Positions 16,127 to 25,166 of a stretch of DNA of 34,303 nucleotides are shown piece after piece. The stretch is from Flavobacteriaceae bacterium (lineage in GTDB: Bacteria > Bacteroidota > Bacteroidia > Flavobacteriales > Flavobacteriaceae): assembly GCA_018623655.1 (NCBI GenBank), contig JAAZVG010000003.1, forward strand, positions 1 to 34,303. The letters are read 5' to 3'. The notes under the pieces are model-generated. The model was not told where the DNA came from, made no database searches, and saw nothing but the letters and a program-made list of their open reading frames with translations. How positions within the stretch are numbered: position 1 is the stretch's first letter; the number at the start of each line of letters is the position of its first letter. The position numbers were made by a program, and so were the translations under genes.

Positions 16127-18731
16127 TCAGTGTTATCTGGTTATTGTCTTGTTTTTGGCAATGGGGGGTTGGGTAAGAGCCCAAGAAGCAGTTTCTACTC
16201 CTTCGAAAAAAACATACATTATAGGGAAGGTTGAAGTCACTGGACTTCAGAGTTATAACGAACAAACCGTAAAAACCTTTGCCGGCTTTCGAGAGGGGCA
16301 ATTTATTACGCTTCCTAGCGAAGAAGTTTCTGCAAGTATTAAAAAACTATGGAACCTTGAGCTTTTCAGCGATGTAGCTCTCTACTACACAGACGTTCGT
16401 AACGATTCTATTTTTTTAGAGCTAAACATCAAAGAGCGTCCCACGCTTGATGAGGTTACTTTTTATGGGATAAAAAAGGGTAGAACAGAAAGTATCATTG
16501 AAGATACCGATCTTAAAAAGGGAAAAAAGATCACAGAGAGCCTTATAGCCAACACGATTAACTTTCTCGAAAATAAATACAAGCAAAAAGGGTATCTCAA
16601 CGCTAAGACTTTTATTGCCACTGCAGCTGATACCTCTGGAGTAAACACCCAAGACTTAATTGTAAATGTCAAGAAAGGTAAGAAGGTAAAAATTGGAGAG
16701 ATCTCTTTTACAGGTGCCGAGAAATTAAAAACCTCGTTGCTAGAAAAGGCACTAAAGAATACCAAGAAGAAGAAAATTTACCGTTTTTGGAAAAAATCGA
16801 AATACATAGAGGATGATTTTGAAGAAGATTTAGTCGCTCTTCGTGATGCCTATGCAGAAAAAGGATACAGAGATGCTAGAATTATAAGTGACTCAACCTA
16901 TTCTATTGACGATGAAACGATCGGTTTGCAAATTGAGCTTGTTGAAGGTAAGAAGTATTATTTTGGAGATATCGATTTTGTCGGAAATACGGTATATGAC
17001 GACAAAAGCTTATCCTCTGTTTTAGGGATTAAAAAAGGAGATACCTATAACGGAGTACAACTCAAAAAGCGCATTGCCGATAATTCGAAACCCGATGCGG
17101 AGGATTTAACAAATCTGTATCAGAACAACGGTTATCTTTTTTCAAGTATTAACCCTGTAGAGGTATCTGCAGAGCGTGACACAATCGATTTTGAAATTCG
17201 AATCATTGAGGGAAAGGAGACATTCATCAATCACGTAGATGTTTTTGGAAACGATAAGACAAACGATCATGTAATTTATCGTGAAATTAGAACGAAACCT
17301 GGCCAGCAATACAGTAAAGACAACATAATTAGAACCATTCGAGAGTTAGGTCAATTAGGGTTTTTTGATCCTGAACAGATCTCTCCAGATGTGGTTAATC
17401 CTGATCCGAATTCAGGAACTGTTGATTTAAGGTATGACCTGGTTGAGTCAGGTTCATCTCAAATTGAATTACAAGGCGGTGTCGGCGGAGGTGGATTCAT
17501 TGGAACCCTTGGGCTTTCTTTCAATAATTTCTCGATGCGTAATCTTTTTAACAAAAAGGCATATACTCCGGTACCAATGGGAGACGGTCAAACTTTTGCG
17601 CTTCGACTACAGGCTAGTAGAACCTTTAGAGTGTATAGTTTGAACTTTGCCGAGCCTTGGTTAGGAGGTAAGAAGCCGGTGCGTTTTAATTTTTCGCTTC
17701 AAAAAACACAGCAATACGCTGCGCAGTTCAGAAATGGTCGTTTTGATGTGGATAAATCGAGAGGTTTTGGTATAGCAGGTATTTCTGCAGGCTTGTCTAA
17801 ACGTGTTCAGTGGCCAGATGACTTCTTCGTATTATCCCATGCACTTAGTTTTCAGAATTACAATTTTCAGAATTATAATATTGGACTTTTCAACTTCGGA
17901 AATGGATCTTCAAACTCATTTTCTTACAGCTTTGGACTTTCTAGAAGTTCACAGGGGCCTAGCCGTATTTTCCCGTTAACGGGATCTAACTTCGAAATGT
18001 CCATTCGAGTGACTCCGCCATTTTCATCTTTTTCAAAAAAGGATTACGCTAGTCTTCGAGCAGAAATTGATTCAGTTACTGAAGAGTTGTTAGATGAAGG
18101 AGTAAATGGGGTGAATTCAGCTGAGCTAAGCAGAGATTTAGAAGCCTTAGAAGAAGAGCGTTTTAAGCTATTAGAATTCTACAAAGTTAAGTTTAAAGGG
18201 GATTGGTACACGAGAATCGTTGATAAGCTAGTACTTCGAACAAACGCAGAATTTGGATTCTTAGGAGCTTACAATAACGATATTGGTATTGTGCCGTTTG
18301 AAAGATTCTATGTTGGTGGAGACGGTTTAGGAAATTTCACACTCGATGGTAGAGAAAACATACAATTGAGAGGTTACGAGAATAGTTCCATTACGCCTTA
18401 CACTCTTAATCCGATTACAGGTCGTCAAGAACAAGATGGAGGAGCGATTTACAATAAATTTTCGTTAGAGCTGCGCTACCCACTTACCTTAAAACCTACT
18501 GCTTCGGTATTCACTCTTGCCTTTTTGGAGGCGGGTAATGCGTTCAATGGGTTTAACACTTATGACCCATTTAATATGAAACGATCAGCCGGTTTTGGAG
18601 TAAGAATCTTTATGCCAGCATTTGGGTTACTCGGTATTGACTTCGGATACGGTTTCGATAGTGATAATACTCCTGGAGCTTTTGGTCCTAGCGGATGGCA
18701 AACTCACTTCATCATTGGTCAACAATTCTGA
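16107..18731 (+). CDS. bamA: Outer membrane protein assembly factor BamA
   Basis: Omp85-family insertase for outer-membrane beta-barrels. The 874-residue protein has a signal peptide at 1-26 (ending WVRAQ), several POTRA repeats over about residues 32-440, and a C-terminal barrel with the LRGY motif at 754-757 and terminal Phe. A charged, helix-prone insertion (about 650-695) lies in a barrel loop. No ATG precedes the signal peptide: the first in-frame ATG (16158) is inside its hydrophobic core. A TTG at 16107 gives MKKLQNNQCYLVIVLFLAMG; a GTG at 16098 is the alternative. Both overlap uppS. The stop TGA overlaps the ATG of the first OmpH gene by one base. Confidence 0.93.
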   Translation: MKKLQNNQCYLVIVLFLAMGGWVRAQEAVSTPSKKTYIIGKVEVTGLQSYNEQTVKTFAGFREGQFITLPSEEVSASIKKLWNLELFSDVALYYTDVRNDSIFLELNIKERPTLDEVTFYGIKKGRTESIIEDTDLKKGKKITESLIANTINFLENKYKQKGYLNAKTFIATAADTSGVNTQDLIVNVKKGKKVKIGEISFTGAEKLKTSLLEKALKNTKKKKIYRFWKKSKYIEDDFEEDLVALRDAYAEKGYRDARIISDSTYSIDDETIGLQIELVEGKKYYFGDIDFVGNTVYDDKSLSSVLGIKKGDTYNGVQLKKRIADNSKPDAEDLTNLYQNNGYLFSSINPVEVSAERDTIDFEIRIIEGKETFINHVDVFGNDKTNDHVIYREIRTKPGQQYSKDNIIRTIRELGQLGFFDPEQISPDVVNPDPNSGTVDLRYDLVESGSSQIELQGGVGGGGFIGTLGLSFNNFSMRNLFNKKAYTPVPMGDGQTFALRLQASRTFRVYSLNFAEPWLGGKKPVRFNFSLQKTQQYAAQFRNGRFDVDKSRGFGIAGISAGLSKRVQWPDDFFVLSHALSFQNYNFQNYNIGLFNFGNGSSNSFSYSFGLSRSSQGPSRIFPLTGSNFEMSIRVTPPFSSFSKKDYASLRAEIDSVTEELLDEGVNGVNSAELSRDLEALEEERFKLLEFYKVKFKGDWYTRIVDKLVLRTNAEFGFLGAYNNDIGIVPFERFYVGGDGLGNFTLDGRENIQLRGYENSSITPYTLNPITGRQEQDGGAIYNKFSLELRYPLTLKPTASVFTLAFLEAGNAFNGFNTYDPFNMKRSAGFGVRIFMPAFGLLGIDFGYGFDSDNTPGAFGPSGWQTHFIIGQQF

Positions 18732-19519
18732 TGAAAGCACAACAAATTCTTAAACTAGTCTCGTTCGTCCTACTGGTTCAATTCAGTTGGGGTCAGCGAG
18801 CTACTCGTGTAGGATTTATTGATACCGATTACATTTTGTCAAAGGTTGCTTCTTACGCTGAAATGAAAGCAGAACTATCAGGAAAAATAGAAGCATGGAA
18901 TTCAGAAATAGAGCGAAGAAGAACTGATCTCAAGGCGAAGCAAGACGAGCTGAATGCCCAGAGAGATTTTTTGCCATTGTCAATTATCGAGCAGCGAGAA
19001 ATCGAGATTAGTCAATTAAGCAAGGCATTGTTGCAATACGAATTAGATCGATTTGGTCCTGATGGAGATTTGATTGTCGCAGAAGTTACTATTGTACGTC
19101 CGATACAAGATTTGATTTATGCCGCGGTTCAAGAAATTGCCGAAGCTAGAAACTTTGATATGATTTTTGATAAGTCAACAGACTTAGTAATGCTTTATTT
19201 TGATAATCAATTTGATATTAGCGATTTGGTTATTCGAAAATTAGAGGCAGATGCTAAGGTTAGAGTAATCGGAATGCCCGAAGAATCTGAAGTTGATGAA
19301 ATGATAAGTGAGGTTGAAGAGAAGCGACAAACCATTACTAAAGAACTCAATAAAGCACAGCAAACTAAAGAAGAGGAGAAAAAAGCTGGACTATCGCGTT
19401 TAGAAAAACAACGTGAGGAGCGAAGAAAGGCCTATATTAGCAAACGCGAAGCGGTGCTTAAAGCTCGTGCAGAGCGTCAAAAACAAATAGAAGAAAAACG
19501 TAAAGACACAATTAATTGA
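18731..19519 (+). CDS. OmpH/Skp-family periplasmic chaperone, long form
   Basis: A 262-residue exported protein with signal peptide 1-22 (ending FSWGQ). The Skp-like core spans residues 25-175: a strand (RVGFIDTDYIL), a long helix hairpin rich in Glu, Lys, Gln and Arg, and a returning strand (DMIFDKSTDLVMLYFD). Beyond the normal end there is a highly charged helical tail, about residues 186-262, likely coiled coil. Skp holds unfolded outer-membrane proteins on their way to BamA, encoded just upstream (TGATG overlap). The frame could extend back to 18695, but that start would lack a signal peptide at the N terminus. Confidence 0.9.
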   Translation: MKAQQILKLVSFVLLVQFSWGQRATRVGFIDTDYILSKVASYAEMKAELSGKIEAWNSEIERRRTDLKAKQDELNAQRDFLPLSIIEQREIEISQLSKALLQYELDRFGPDGDLIVAEVTIVRPIQDLIYAAVQEIAEARNFDMIFDKSTDLVMLYFDNQFDISDLVIRKLEADAKVRVIGMPEESEVDEMISEVEEKRQTITKELNKAQQTKEEEKKAGLSRLEKQREERRKAYISKREAVLKARAERQKQIEEKRKDTIN

Positions 19520-19533
19520 AAATCAACTATTCC

Positions 19534-20034
19534 ATGAAACAATTCGTTCTTATTGTAATGGCATTCTTTGCCATAACCACATCTACTTTCGCTCAATCGA
19601 AAGTTGCTCACATCAATGTTCAGCAACTTCTTAGCGATATGCCAGATATGAAGGCTGCCCAAGATGAGTTAAAGAAACTAGAAAATACTTACCGTGCAGA
19701 TATCGAGTCTTCCGTAGCTGAATTACAGAAGAAATTAGTCGCTTATCAAAACGAGGCAGCTAGTAAGACTGCTGAAGAGAACAAAGCAAGAGCCGATGAA
19801 CTGCAGAATGCTGAGCGTAATATTGCCGCAGCTGAGCAGGCAGCGATGCAAGAATTACAGCGTAAGCAGCAAGAATTATTTGCCCCTATTTCTGAAAAGG
19901 CAAAGGAGGCCATTGAAAAAGTAGCAAAAGACCAAGGCTTCGACTATGTAATCGATTCGAGCCCGGGGCTTAGCCTTCTTGTTGCCAACGGTACTGATCT
20001 ATTACCATCGGTTAAGAAGGAGCTAGGATTCTGA
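19534..20034 (+). CDS. OmpH/Skp-family periplasmic chaperone
   Basis: Second Skp-type gene, 166 residues, the usual family length. Signal peptide 1-20 (ending TSTFAQ), then KVAHINVQQLL, a long charged helical hairpin, and the closing strand around DYVIDSSPGLSLL. The start is the ATG at 19534; a TTG at 19516 is in frame but adds residues ahead of the signal peptide and overlaps the previous stop. It lies 14 bases after the long-form paralog, so bamA is followed by a chaperone pair that arose by duplication. A strong terminator follows. Confidence 0.93.
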   Translation: MKQFVLIVMAFFAITTSTFAQSKVAHINVQQLLSDMPDMKAAQDELKKLENTYRADIESSVAELQKKLVAYQNEAASKTAEENKARADELQNAERNIAAAEQAAMQELQRKQQELFAPISEKAKEAIEKVAKDQGFDYVIDSSPGLSLLVANGTDLLPSVKKELGF

Positions 20035-20040
20035 TCGAAT

Positions 20041-20062
20041 TCTAAATCGATTACCGATTAGA
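20041..20062 (+). other. Imperfect hairpin between skp and murI
   Basis: TCTAAATCG (20041-20049) pairs with CGATTAGA (20055-20062) with one bulged A and a five-base loop. It lies just upstream of the strong terminator, so the two form a tandem hairpin pair in the 66 bases before murI. Function unknown; it could be a 3' end stabiliser of the skp message. Confidence 0.45.
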
Positions 20063-20075
20063 AGTAGTAACTTTT

Positions 20076-20100
20076 AACCGCCCTTTTGGGCGGTTTTTTT
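20076..20100 (+). terminator. Strong intrinsic terminator ending directly at the murI start codon
   Basis: AACCGCCC (20076-20083) pairs perfectly with GGGCGGTT (20088-20095) around a TTTT loop, with T's running to 20100. The murI ATG begins at 20101, with no space for a promoter or ribosome-binding site after it. Transcription of murI therefore needs read-through or a start upstream of the hairpin. Confidence 0.9.
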
Positions 20101-20889
20101 ATGGGAAAAACAATCGGAATATTCGACTCGGGTGTCGGCGGATTAACAGTACTCTCTTCAATCGTAAATGAGATATCGGAATCTGTTGATTATCATTATG
20201 TGGCCGATAGGCTGCATGCACCTTATGGGTCTAAATCTATTGAAGAACTTCTCGATCGCAGTAGAAAGATTACTGAATTTTTAATAACTAAGGGGGCAGC
20301 GCTCATTGTTGTCGCCTGCAATACGGCAACAACTCAAGTGATTTCAGTTCTTAGAGAGGAGTTTTCTATTCCTTTTGTAGGTATTGAACCTGCTGTTAAA
20401 CCTGCGGCTCAATTGAGTATTTCAAGACGTATTGGAGTGATCGCTACCGCTAATACTCTCAAGAGCAGTTTATTTAATCAAACCTTAAAAACTCATGCTT
20501 CTACTTGTAAAACCTATGTTCGAGTCGGTGAGGGTTTAGTTGAAGCTATTGAGACTGGCGAGTTAGATTCTAAAGAATTAAATGAATTAGTCAGTAATCA
20601 TATCGACTATTTTAATTCGAAAGAGATTGATGTGCTTGTTCTAGGGTGTACGCATTACTCTTTTGTATCTAGAATATTTGAAAAGTATTTAAATAAGGGT
20701 GTCTCTATGGTAAGCCCGAATGAGGCAGTCGCTCGTCGTGTCAATACTGTCCTTGAACATTTAAAGGGTGAATCCTCATCAGTGACATCGATTAGCATTT
20801 ACAGTACCTCTGAAGAGCTTTTATCCTTATCTAAATTAATTAGCTCAGCTAATCTTCAGGCTGATCAGTTATTGCATGTACAGATTTAA
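20101..20889 (+). CDS. murI: Glutamate racemase
   Basis: Cofactor-independent racemase that makes D-glutamate for peptidoglycan. The 262-residue protein has the two catalytic cysteines, Cys73 (VVACNTATT) and Cys183 (LGCTHYSF), and Asp9-Ser10 in IFDSGVGG. A longer frame from a TTG at 20086 would start inside the terminator loop and is rejected; the ATG at 20101 matches family N termini (GKTIGIFDSGVGG). It is the last gene of the envelope cluster, partly insulated by the terminator. Its 3' end overlaps folA on the other strand by 4 bases. Confidence 0.95.
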   Translation: MGKTIGIFDSGVGGLTVLSSIVNEISESVDYHYVADRLHAPYGSKSIEELLDRSRKITEFLITKGAALIVVACNTATTQVISVLREEFSIPFVGIEPAVKPAAQLSISRRIGVIATANTLKSSLFNQTLKTHASTCKTYVRVGEGLVEAIETGELDSKELNELVSNHIDYFNSKEIDVLVLGCTHYSFVSRIFEKYLNKGVSMVSPNEAVARRVNTVLEHLKGESSSVTSISIYSTSEELLSLSKLISSANLQADQLLHVQI

Positions 20890-21377
20890 CCTCGTGTAAA
20901 GGTTTCAATGGTAAAGGCGTAAGTATGTCTTTCATCTGCAGGGTGGTGCTCTTCTTTTGTTTTTTTCCATTCCTGAAGGTTGATTACAGGAAAATAAGTG
21001 TCTGCTTTTGGAGCACCATGAACTCTAGTGATGATCATCTTCGTAGCCAGAGGCATAGCTTGTTTATAAATTTCTCCTCCACCGACAATAAATTGAATAT
21101 TAGAAGGATGTAACTCTAAGGCCGATTCAATAGAATGGCATATTCCAAAAATCTTAAACGGAGGATTATAGTCTGGGTTTCTAGTAATCACGATATGATC
21201 CCTATTGGGCAGTGCTTTTGGAAAGCTTTCTAAAGTTTTTCTACCCATGATAATCGGATACCCTGAAGTCGTTTGCTTAAAATGCTTAAAGTCATCAGGT
21301 AAGTGCCACGGCAAATCTCCCGCTAAACCCATTGCTCCGTCTTCGGCAGCAGCGACAATAATGATAACTTCTTTCAT
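20886..21377 (-). CDS. folA: Dihydrofolate reductase
   Basis: Reduces dihydrofolate to tetrahydrofolate with NADPH, regenerating the cofactor oxidised by thymidylate synthase, encoded just upstream. The 163-residue length is typical. The N-terminal part has IGM-like AMGLAGDLPWHLPDD (active-site Asp in the DD pair), then IMGRKTLESFP and the late IVGGGEIYKQAMP. The ATG overlaps the thyA stop by one base (TAATG), so the pair is translationally coupled. Last gene of the etfB operon; no terminator is seen. Confidence 0.97.
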   Translation of the reverse strand: MKEVIIIVAAAEDGAMGLAGDLPWHLPDDFKHFKQTTSGYPIIMGRKTLESFPKALPNRDHIVITRNPDYNPPFKIFGICHSIESALELHPSNIQFIVGGGEIYKQAMPLATKMIITRVHGAPKADTYFPVINLQEWKKTKEEHHPADERHTYAFTIETFTRG

Positions 21378-22201
21378 TATACGGCAACCGGTGCTTTTAT
21401 GGTTGGATGCGGATCGTATCCGATCAATTCGAAATCTTCAAAAGTGAAATCGTCGATATGCTTAATCTTTGGATTTATTTTCATCGTAGGCAATGGACGA
21501 AAATCTCTAGAGAGCTGCAAATCAACCTGCTCTTGATGATTGCTGTAAATATGGACATCACCAAAGGTATGTACGAAGTCTCCAACTTCTAAATCGCAAA
21601 CTTGTGCTACCATCATCGTAAGCAGTGCATAGGATGCAATGTTGAAAGGTACTCCTAGGAATACATCAGCACTGCGCTGGTATAATTGACAAGATAATTT
21701 GTTATCAGCAACATAGAACTGAAAGAAAGCATGGCATGGGGGAAGCGCAGCTTTACCATTCGCAACGTTTTCAGAAAAAGGCTTCGAGGTGTCTGGCATT
21801 ACGCTTGGATTCCAGGCGCTCACTAACATTCTTCTGCTATCCGGATTGGTTTTGAGCGTGTTTATTAACTCTTTGATTTGATCAATCCCCTCTGAATTCC
21901 AGTTACGCCACTGGTGACCATAAACAGGACCTAAATCACCATTCTCATCGGCCCATTCATTCCAAATACGCACCCCATTTTCGGTGAGATATTTAATATT
22001 TGTATCTCCTTTTAAGAACCAAAGAAGCTCATAGATAATGGATTTCAGATGTACTTTCTTAGTAGTTACCATTGGAAATCCTTCGCTTAGGTCAAATCGC
22101 ATTTGATATCCAAAAACGCTTTTTGTCCCTGTTCCTGTACGGTCTGTTTTTTGAGTTCCGTTTTCTAAAATATGCTTTAATAGATCGTGATAGGCTTTCA
22201 T
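21377..22201 (-). CDS. thyA: Thymidylate synthase (ThyA)
   Basis: Makes dTMP from dUMP using methylene-tetrahydrofolate. The 274-residue protein has the nucleophile Cys156 in PPCHAFFQFYV, the dUMP-binding segment QLYQRSADVFLGVPFNIASYA (173-193), and RTGTGTKSVFG (21-31). A short insert near residues 137-150 makes it about ten residues longer than the E. coli enzyme. It lies 36 bases after nupC and overlaps folA by one base. Confidence 0.97.
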   Translation of the reverse strand: MKAYHDLLKHILENGTQKTDRTGTGTKSVFGYQMRFDLSEGFPMVTTKKVHLKSIIYELLWFLKGDTNIKYLTENGVRIWNEWADENGDLGPVYGHQWRNWNSEGIDQIKELINTLKTNPDSRRMLVSAWNPSVMPDTSKPFSENVANGKAALPPCHAFFQFYVADNKLSCQLYQRSADVFLGVPFNIASYALLTMMVAQVCDLEVGDFVHTFGDVHIYSNHQEQVDLQLSRDFRPLPTMKINPKIKHIDDFTFEDFELIGYDPHPTIKAPVAV

Positions 22202-22237
22202 ATGCTGAAGTTACCGATTATTTAAATTTCACAGTTT

Positions 22238-23530
22238 TTATCCGAGAATCATTCCCGCGATAGTTGCTGATAATAGCGATGCGAGAGAACCTGCTATAAG
22301 CGCCTTAAAACCAAGTTCTGATAGTGTTTTCTTTTGGCTTGGTGCGATAGTTCCTATTCCACCAATTTGTATTCCGATAGAAGCAAAATTGGCAAATCCA
22401 CATAACATATAGGTCGCCATAAGTACTGATTTATCATAGGTAAGGTGAACGGCTGCAGCCATATTTTTTAATTCAGCTAATTGGGTGTAGGCTACAAATT
22501 CTGATGCAACCAGTTTAATACCTAAAAGTTGTCCCATCAGATTGAGATCTTCACTTGCTACACCAATAATATACATGAGAGGGGCAAAAACGGTTCCTAA
22601 TATTGATTCTAAAGACAATTCAGAATATGCGGAGTTTTCTGCTATCCATTCATTAAATCCGGTTAGGTCCCCGATTCCAGCTAAAATTCCATTGATCATT
22701 GCAATGAAGGCAATAAATACTAATAGCATTGCCCCAACATTTAAAGCCAGTTTTAAACCTTCAGTGGTTCCATTTGAAAGGGCGTCAAGGGCATTAGAGC
22801 CAACTTCGGTATCGCTTATCTCGATTTTTTCGTCGATTGTATCGGTTTGTGGAACCATAAGTTTAGCGATAATAATTGCTCCAGGTGCTGCCATAACCGA
22901 GGCGGCAATGAGATGACGCGCAAAAGATAATCTAAGTTCAGGATCTGTACCTCCTAAGAAGCCTACATATGAAGCCAAAACACCTCCAGCGACCGTTGCC
23001 ATACCCCCTGTCATTACAAGCATTATCTCTGACCGATTCATTTTAGATAAATAAGCTTTGATCAACAGTGGAGCTTCAGTTTGCCCTAAAAAAATATTAC
23101 CCGCAACAGAAAGGCTTTCAGCGCCAGATATTTTAAGCGTCTTAGTTAAGAGCCAGGCCAATCCGCTAACTATTTTTTGAACAACACCTAAGTAATAAAG
23201 TATCGAGGTAAGCGCTGAAAAGAATACGATTGTGGGTAGAATTTGGAAGGCAAATACGTATCCAATAGCGGGTTCGTTAACATTAATAAGATTGCCAAAC
23301 AAGAAGGCACTTCCGCTTTCTGTAAATTCAAGTACGGATGTAAAAAAGCCACCTAAAATATTGAAAAAAGACTTCACCCACTCTACTCTCAATACTCCAA
23401 AGGCTAAAACAAATTGAAGTACAAGACCGATGAGAATTGTTTTCCATCGGATCGCCTTTTTGTGAGTGCTTAAGAGATAAGCAATACCTAGTAAAAATAG
23501 AATTCCGATTAAGCCTCTTATAATCGACAT
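22238..23530 (-). CDS. Concentrative nucleoside transporter (NupC/CNT family)
   Basis: Cation-coupled nucleoside importer in the inner membrane, 430 residues with about ten hydrophobic segments. The family motif GQTEAPLLI is at 149-157, with later conserved text around CGFANFASIGIQIGG near the C terminus. CNT proteins use Na+ or H+; the ion is not decided here. Its place ahead of thyA and folA, and the presence of two deoxynucleoside kinases in the window, fits nucleoside salvage. It starts 3 bases after the bfn gene. Confidence 0.92.
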   Translation of the reverse strand: MSIIRGLIGILFLLGIAYLLSTHKKAIRWKTILIGLVLQFVLAFGVLRVEWVKSFFNILGGFFTSVLEFTESGSAFLFGNLINVNEPAIGYVFAFQILPTIVFFSALTSILYYLGVVQKIVSGLAWLLTKTLKISGAESLSVAGNIFLGQTEAPLLIKAYLSKMNRSEIMLVMTGGMATVAGGVLASYVGFLGGTDPELRLSFARHLIAASVMAAPGAIIIAKLMVPQTDTIDEKIEISDTEVGSNALDALSNGTTEGLKLALNVGAMLLVFIAFIAMINGILAGIGDLTGFNEWIAENSAYSELSLESILGTVFAPLMYIIGVASEDLNLMGQLLGIKLVASEFVAYTQLAELKNMAAAVHLTYDKSVLMATYMLCGFANFASIGIQIGGIGTIAPSQKKTLSELGFKALIAGSLASLLSATIAGMILG

Positions 23531-23533
23531 AGT

Positions 23534-24181
23534 TTATTGATTTCGTTGTTCAAGTTCGTCTCTAAGTGCAGCAGCCTTTTCGTAATCTTCGTCTTCGACA
23601 GCTTTTTTTAGCGCAGCTTTTAGCTGTCTCTCGCTGTAGCTTTTAAATCGCTTTGATCCAGGATTGACTTCCTGAGGTTTTTGTTTTATTCCCTCCTCGC
23701 TGGTTGAGGAGGTCTCTAAATGAGCAAGATTTCGTGTATTTGAAGAAAGATCTTTCGACGACGTATCGACGTTTAATTCGATACCTGCTTGGTCTAAAAT
23801 CTCTGGATAAGTGAAAATAGGGGCACCGGTTCTAACAGCAATCGCCACCGCGTCACTTGTTCGCGCATCAATCAACTCTTCTTCATTTTTCTTAATGCAT
23901 ACCAAAGTCGAATAAAAAACACCCTCCTCTAATTTATGAATCACGACCTCTTTGATATTAATTTCAAATCGATCGAGACAGGATTTAAGAAGGTCGTGTG
24001 TTAGGGGACGGGGCGGTTTGAGGTCTTCTTCCAGAGCTATTGCAATAGATTGCGCCTCTGCTGCACCAATAACAATTGGGAGTTTTCGGCTGCCCTTCTC
24101 TTCACTTAAAATAAGAGCGTAGGCCCCTTGTTGGGTTTGACTATACGAGATGCCCTTAACTGTTAGACTTACAAGGTTCAT
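23534..24181 (-). CDS. Bifunctional nuclease family (DUF151) protein with C-terminal UVR motif
   Basis: A 215-residue protein. Residues 1-135 are a bifunctional nuclease/DUF151 domain (LPIVIGAAEAQSIAIAL at 34-50, RTSDAVAIAVRTGAPIF at 107-123). After a Ser-rich linker (138-175) comes a UVR motif (183-214, with DEDYEKAAALRDELEQ) as found in UvrB/UvrC and ClpC. DUF151 proteins have been reported to have DNase/RNase activity in plants; the bacterial role is unclear. It is encoded between etfA and nupC, 22 and 3 bases away. Confidence 0.88.
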   Translation of the reverse strand: MNLVSLTVKGISYSQTQQGAYALILSEEKGSRKLPIVIGAAEAQSIAIALEEDLKPPRPLTHDLLKSCLDRFEINIKEVVIHKLEEGVFYSTLVCIKKNEEELIDARTSDAVAIAVRTGAPIFTYPEILDQAGIELNVDTSSKDLSSNTRNLAHLETSSTSEEGIKQKPQEVNPGSKRFKSYSERQLKAALKKAVEDEDYEKAAALRDELEQRNQ

Positions 24182-24203
24182 AAAAGGGCAAAATACGAGA
24201 ATT

Positions 24204-25163
24204 TTATGCGTTTTCTGCCTTAAAAGCCTTCAATTTTTCAATAAGTTGTGGGACTATTGTAAATGCGTCACCAACAATTCCATAATCAGCTGCTTTAAAA
24301 AACGGGGCTTCTGGATCGTTATTAATAACCACCTTAATTTTTGAAGCGTTAATTCCGGCTAAATGTTGAATTGCTCCTGAGATACCTATTGCAATGTAAA
24401 GGTTTGTAGCTACAGGCTTTCCTGTCTGTCCAACGTGTTCGCTGTGAGGTCTCCAGCCAAGATCTGAGACTGGCTTGGAGCAAGCGGTAGCTGCTCCCAG
24501 AACATCAGCGAGTTCTTCAATTAGGTGCCAATTCTCAGGGCCTTTAAGTCCTCTGCCGGCAGAAACAACAATATCAGCATCGGCAATTGTCGCTTTTCCG
24601 TTAACAGTAGACTTACTAATTAAAGATACGGGATCGTCGATAACATCTAAAATCATCGATTCTACTCTAGAGCCTGAATCTGAACGAACACTACCAAAAC
24701 TATTCTTACTTAGCCCGATAATGCATCGTTTTGTTTTCGGCGTTGTAAGGGCATACCCTTTATTGGTAAATACTGTTCTCTTAAAAGCTGTTTTTCCGTC
24801 AATGTTTTCTGGAAGTGCAATTACATTAGGAATGTAACCTGAGCTACTTTTTGCCGATATGAGCCCACCTAAGTATTTTGAGTCGGCACTAGAACCAATA
24901 ACTAGATATTGAGCACCACTCTTTTCGAAGGCCACAGAAATCAAACTAGCAAACTTTTCGGCAGTATAAGTATCTAGGGCTTCATTATTCACACTGATGA
25001 TTTGATTGAGTCCACCAATGATTTCTGGCTGGTCATTGTTGATGACTAGCCCGATTGCCTCTGTATTTAGTTGATTAGCCAATTCAGCGGCATAAGATGC
25101 TAGTTCATTTGCTGTCTTCTTATATGCCTTATTTTCTGATTCTAAATAGACGAGTACTGACAT
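24204..25163 (-). CDS. etfA: Electron transfer flavoprotein subunit alpha
   Basis: FAD-binding subunit of the ETF heterodimer, which takes electrons from acyl-CoA and other dehydrogenases and passes them toward quinone. The 319-residue protein has the C-terminal FAD domain signature: GRGLKGPENW, then CSKPVSDLGW, GQTGKPVATNLYIAIGISGAIQH, and NNDPEAPFFKAADYGIVGD. It starts 3 bases after etfB. Confidence 0.96.
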   Translation of the reverse strand: MSVLVYLESENKAYKKTANELASYAAELANQLNTEAIGLVINNDQPEIIGGLNQIISVNNEALDTYTAEKFASLISVAFEKSGAQYLVIGSSADSKYLGGLISAKSSSGYIPNVIALPENIDGKTAFKRTVFTNKGYALTTPKTKRCIIGLSKNSFGSVRSDSGSRVESMILDVIDDPVSLISKSTVNGKATIADADIVVSAGRGLKGPENWHLIEELADVLGAATACSKPVSDLGWRPHSEHVGQTGKPVATNLYIAIGISGAIQHLAGINASKIKVVINNDPEAPFFKAADYGIVGDAFTIVPQLIEKLKAFKAENA

Positions 25164-25166
25164 GAC

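Noticed and set aside
17863..17880. Near-duplicate of a short segment in bamA (QNYNFQNYN)
   Set aside because: Two copies only, in a beta-strand-rich barrel region; ordinary low-complexity coding sequence.
20086..20100. Upstream TTG start for murI
   Set aside because: It lies in the loop of the terminator hairpin and would add residues not found in the family.
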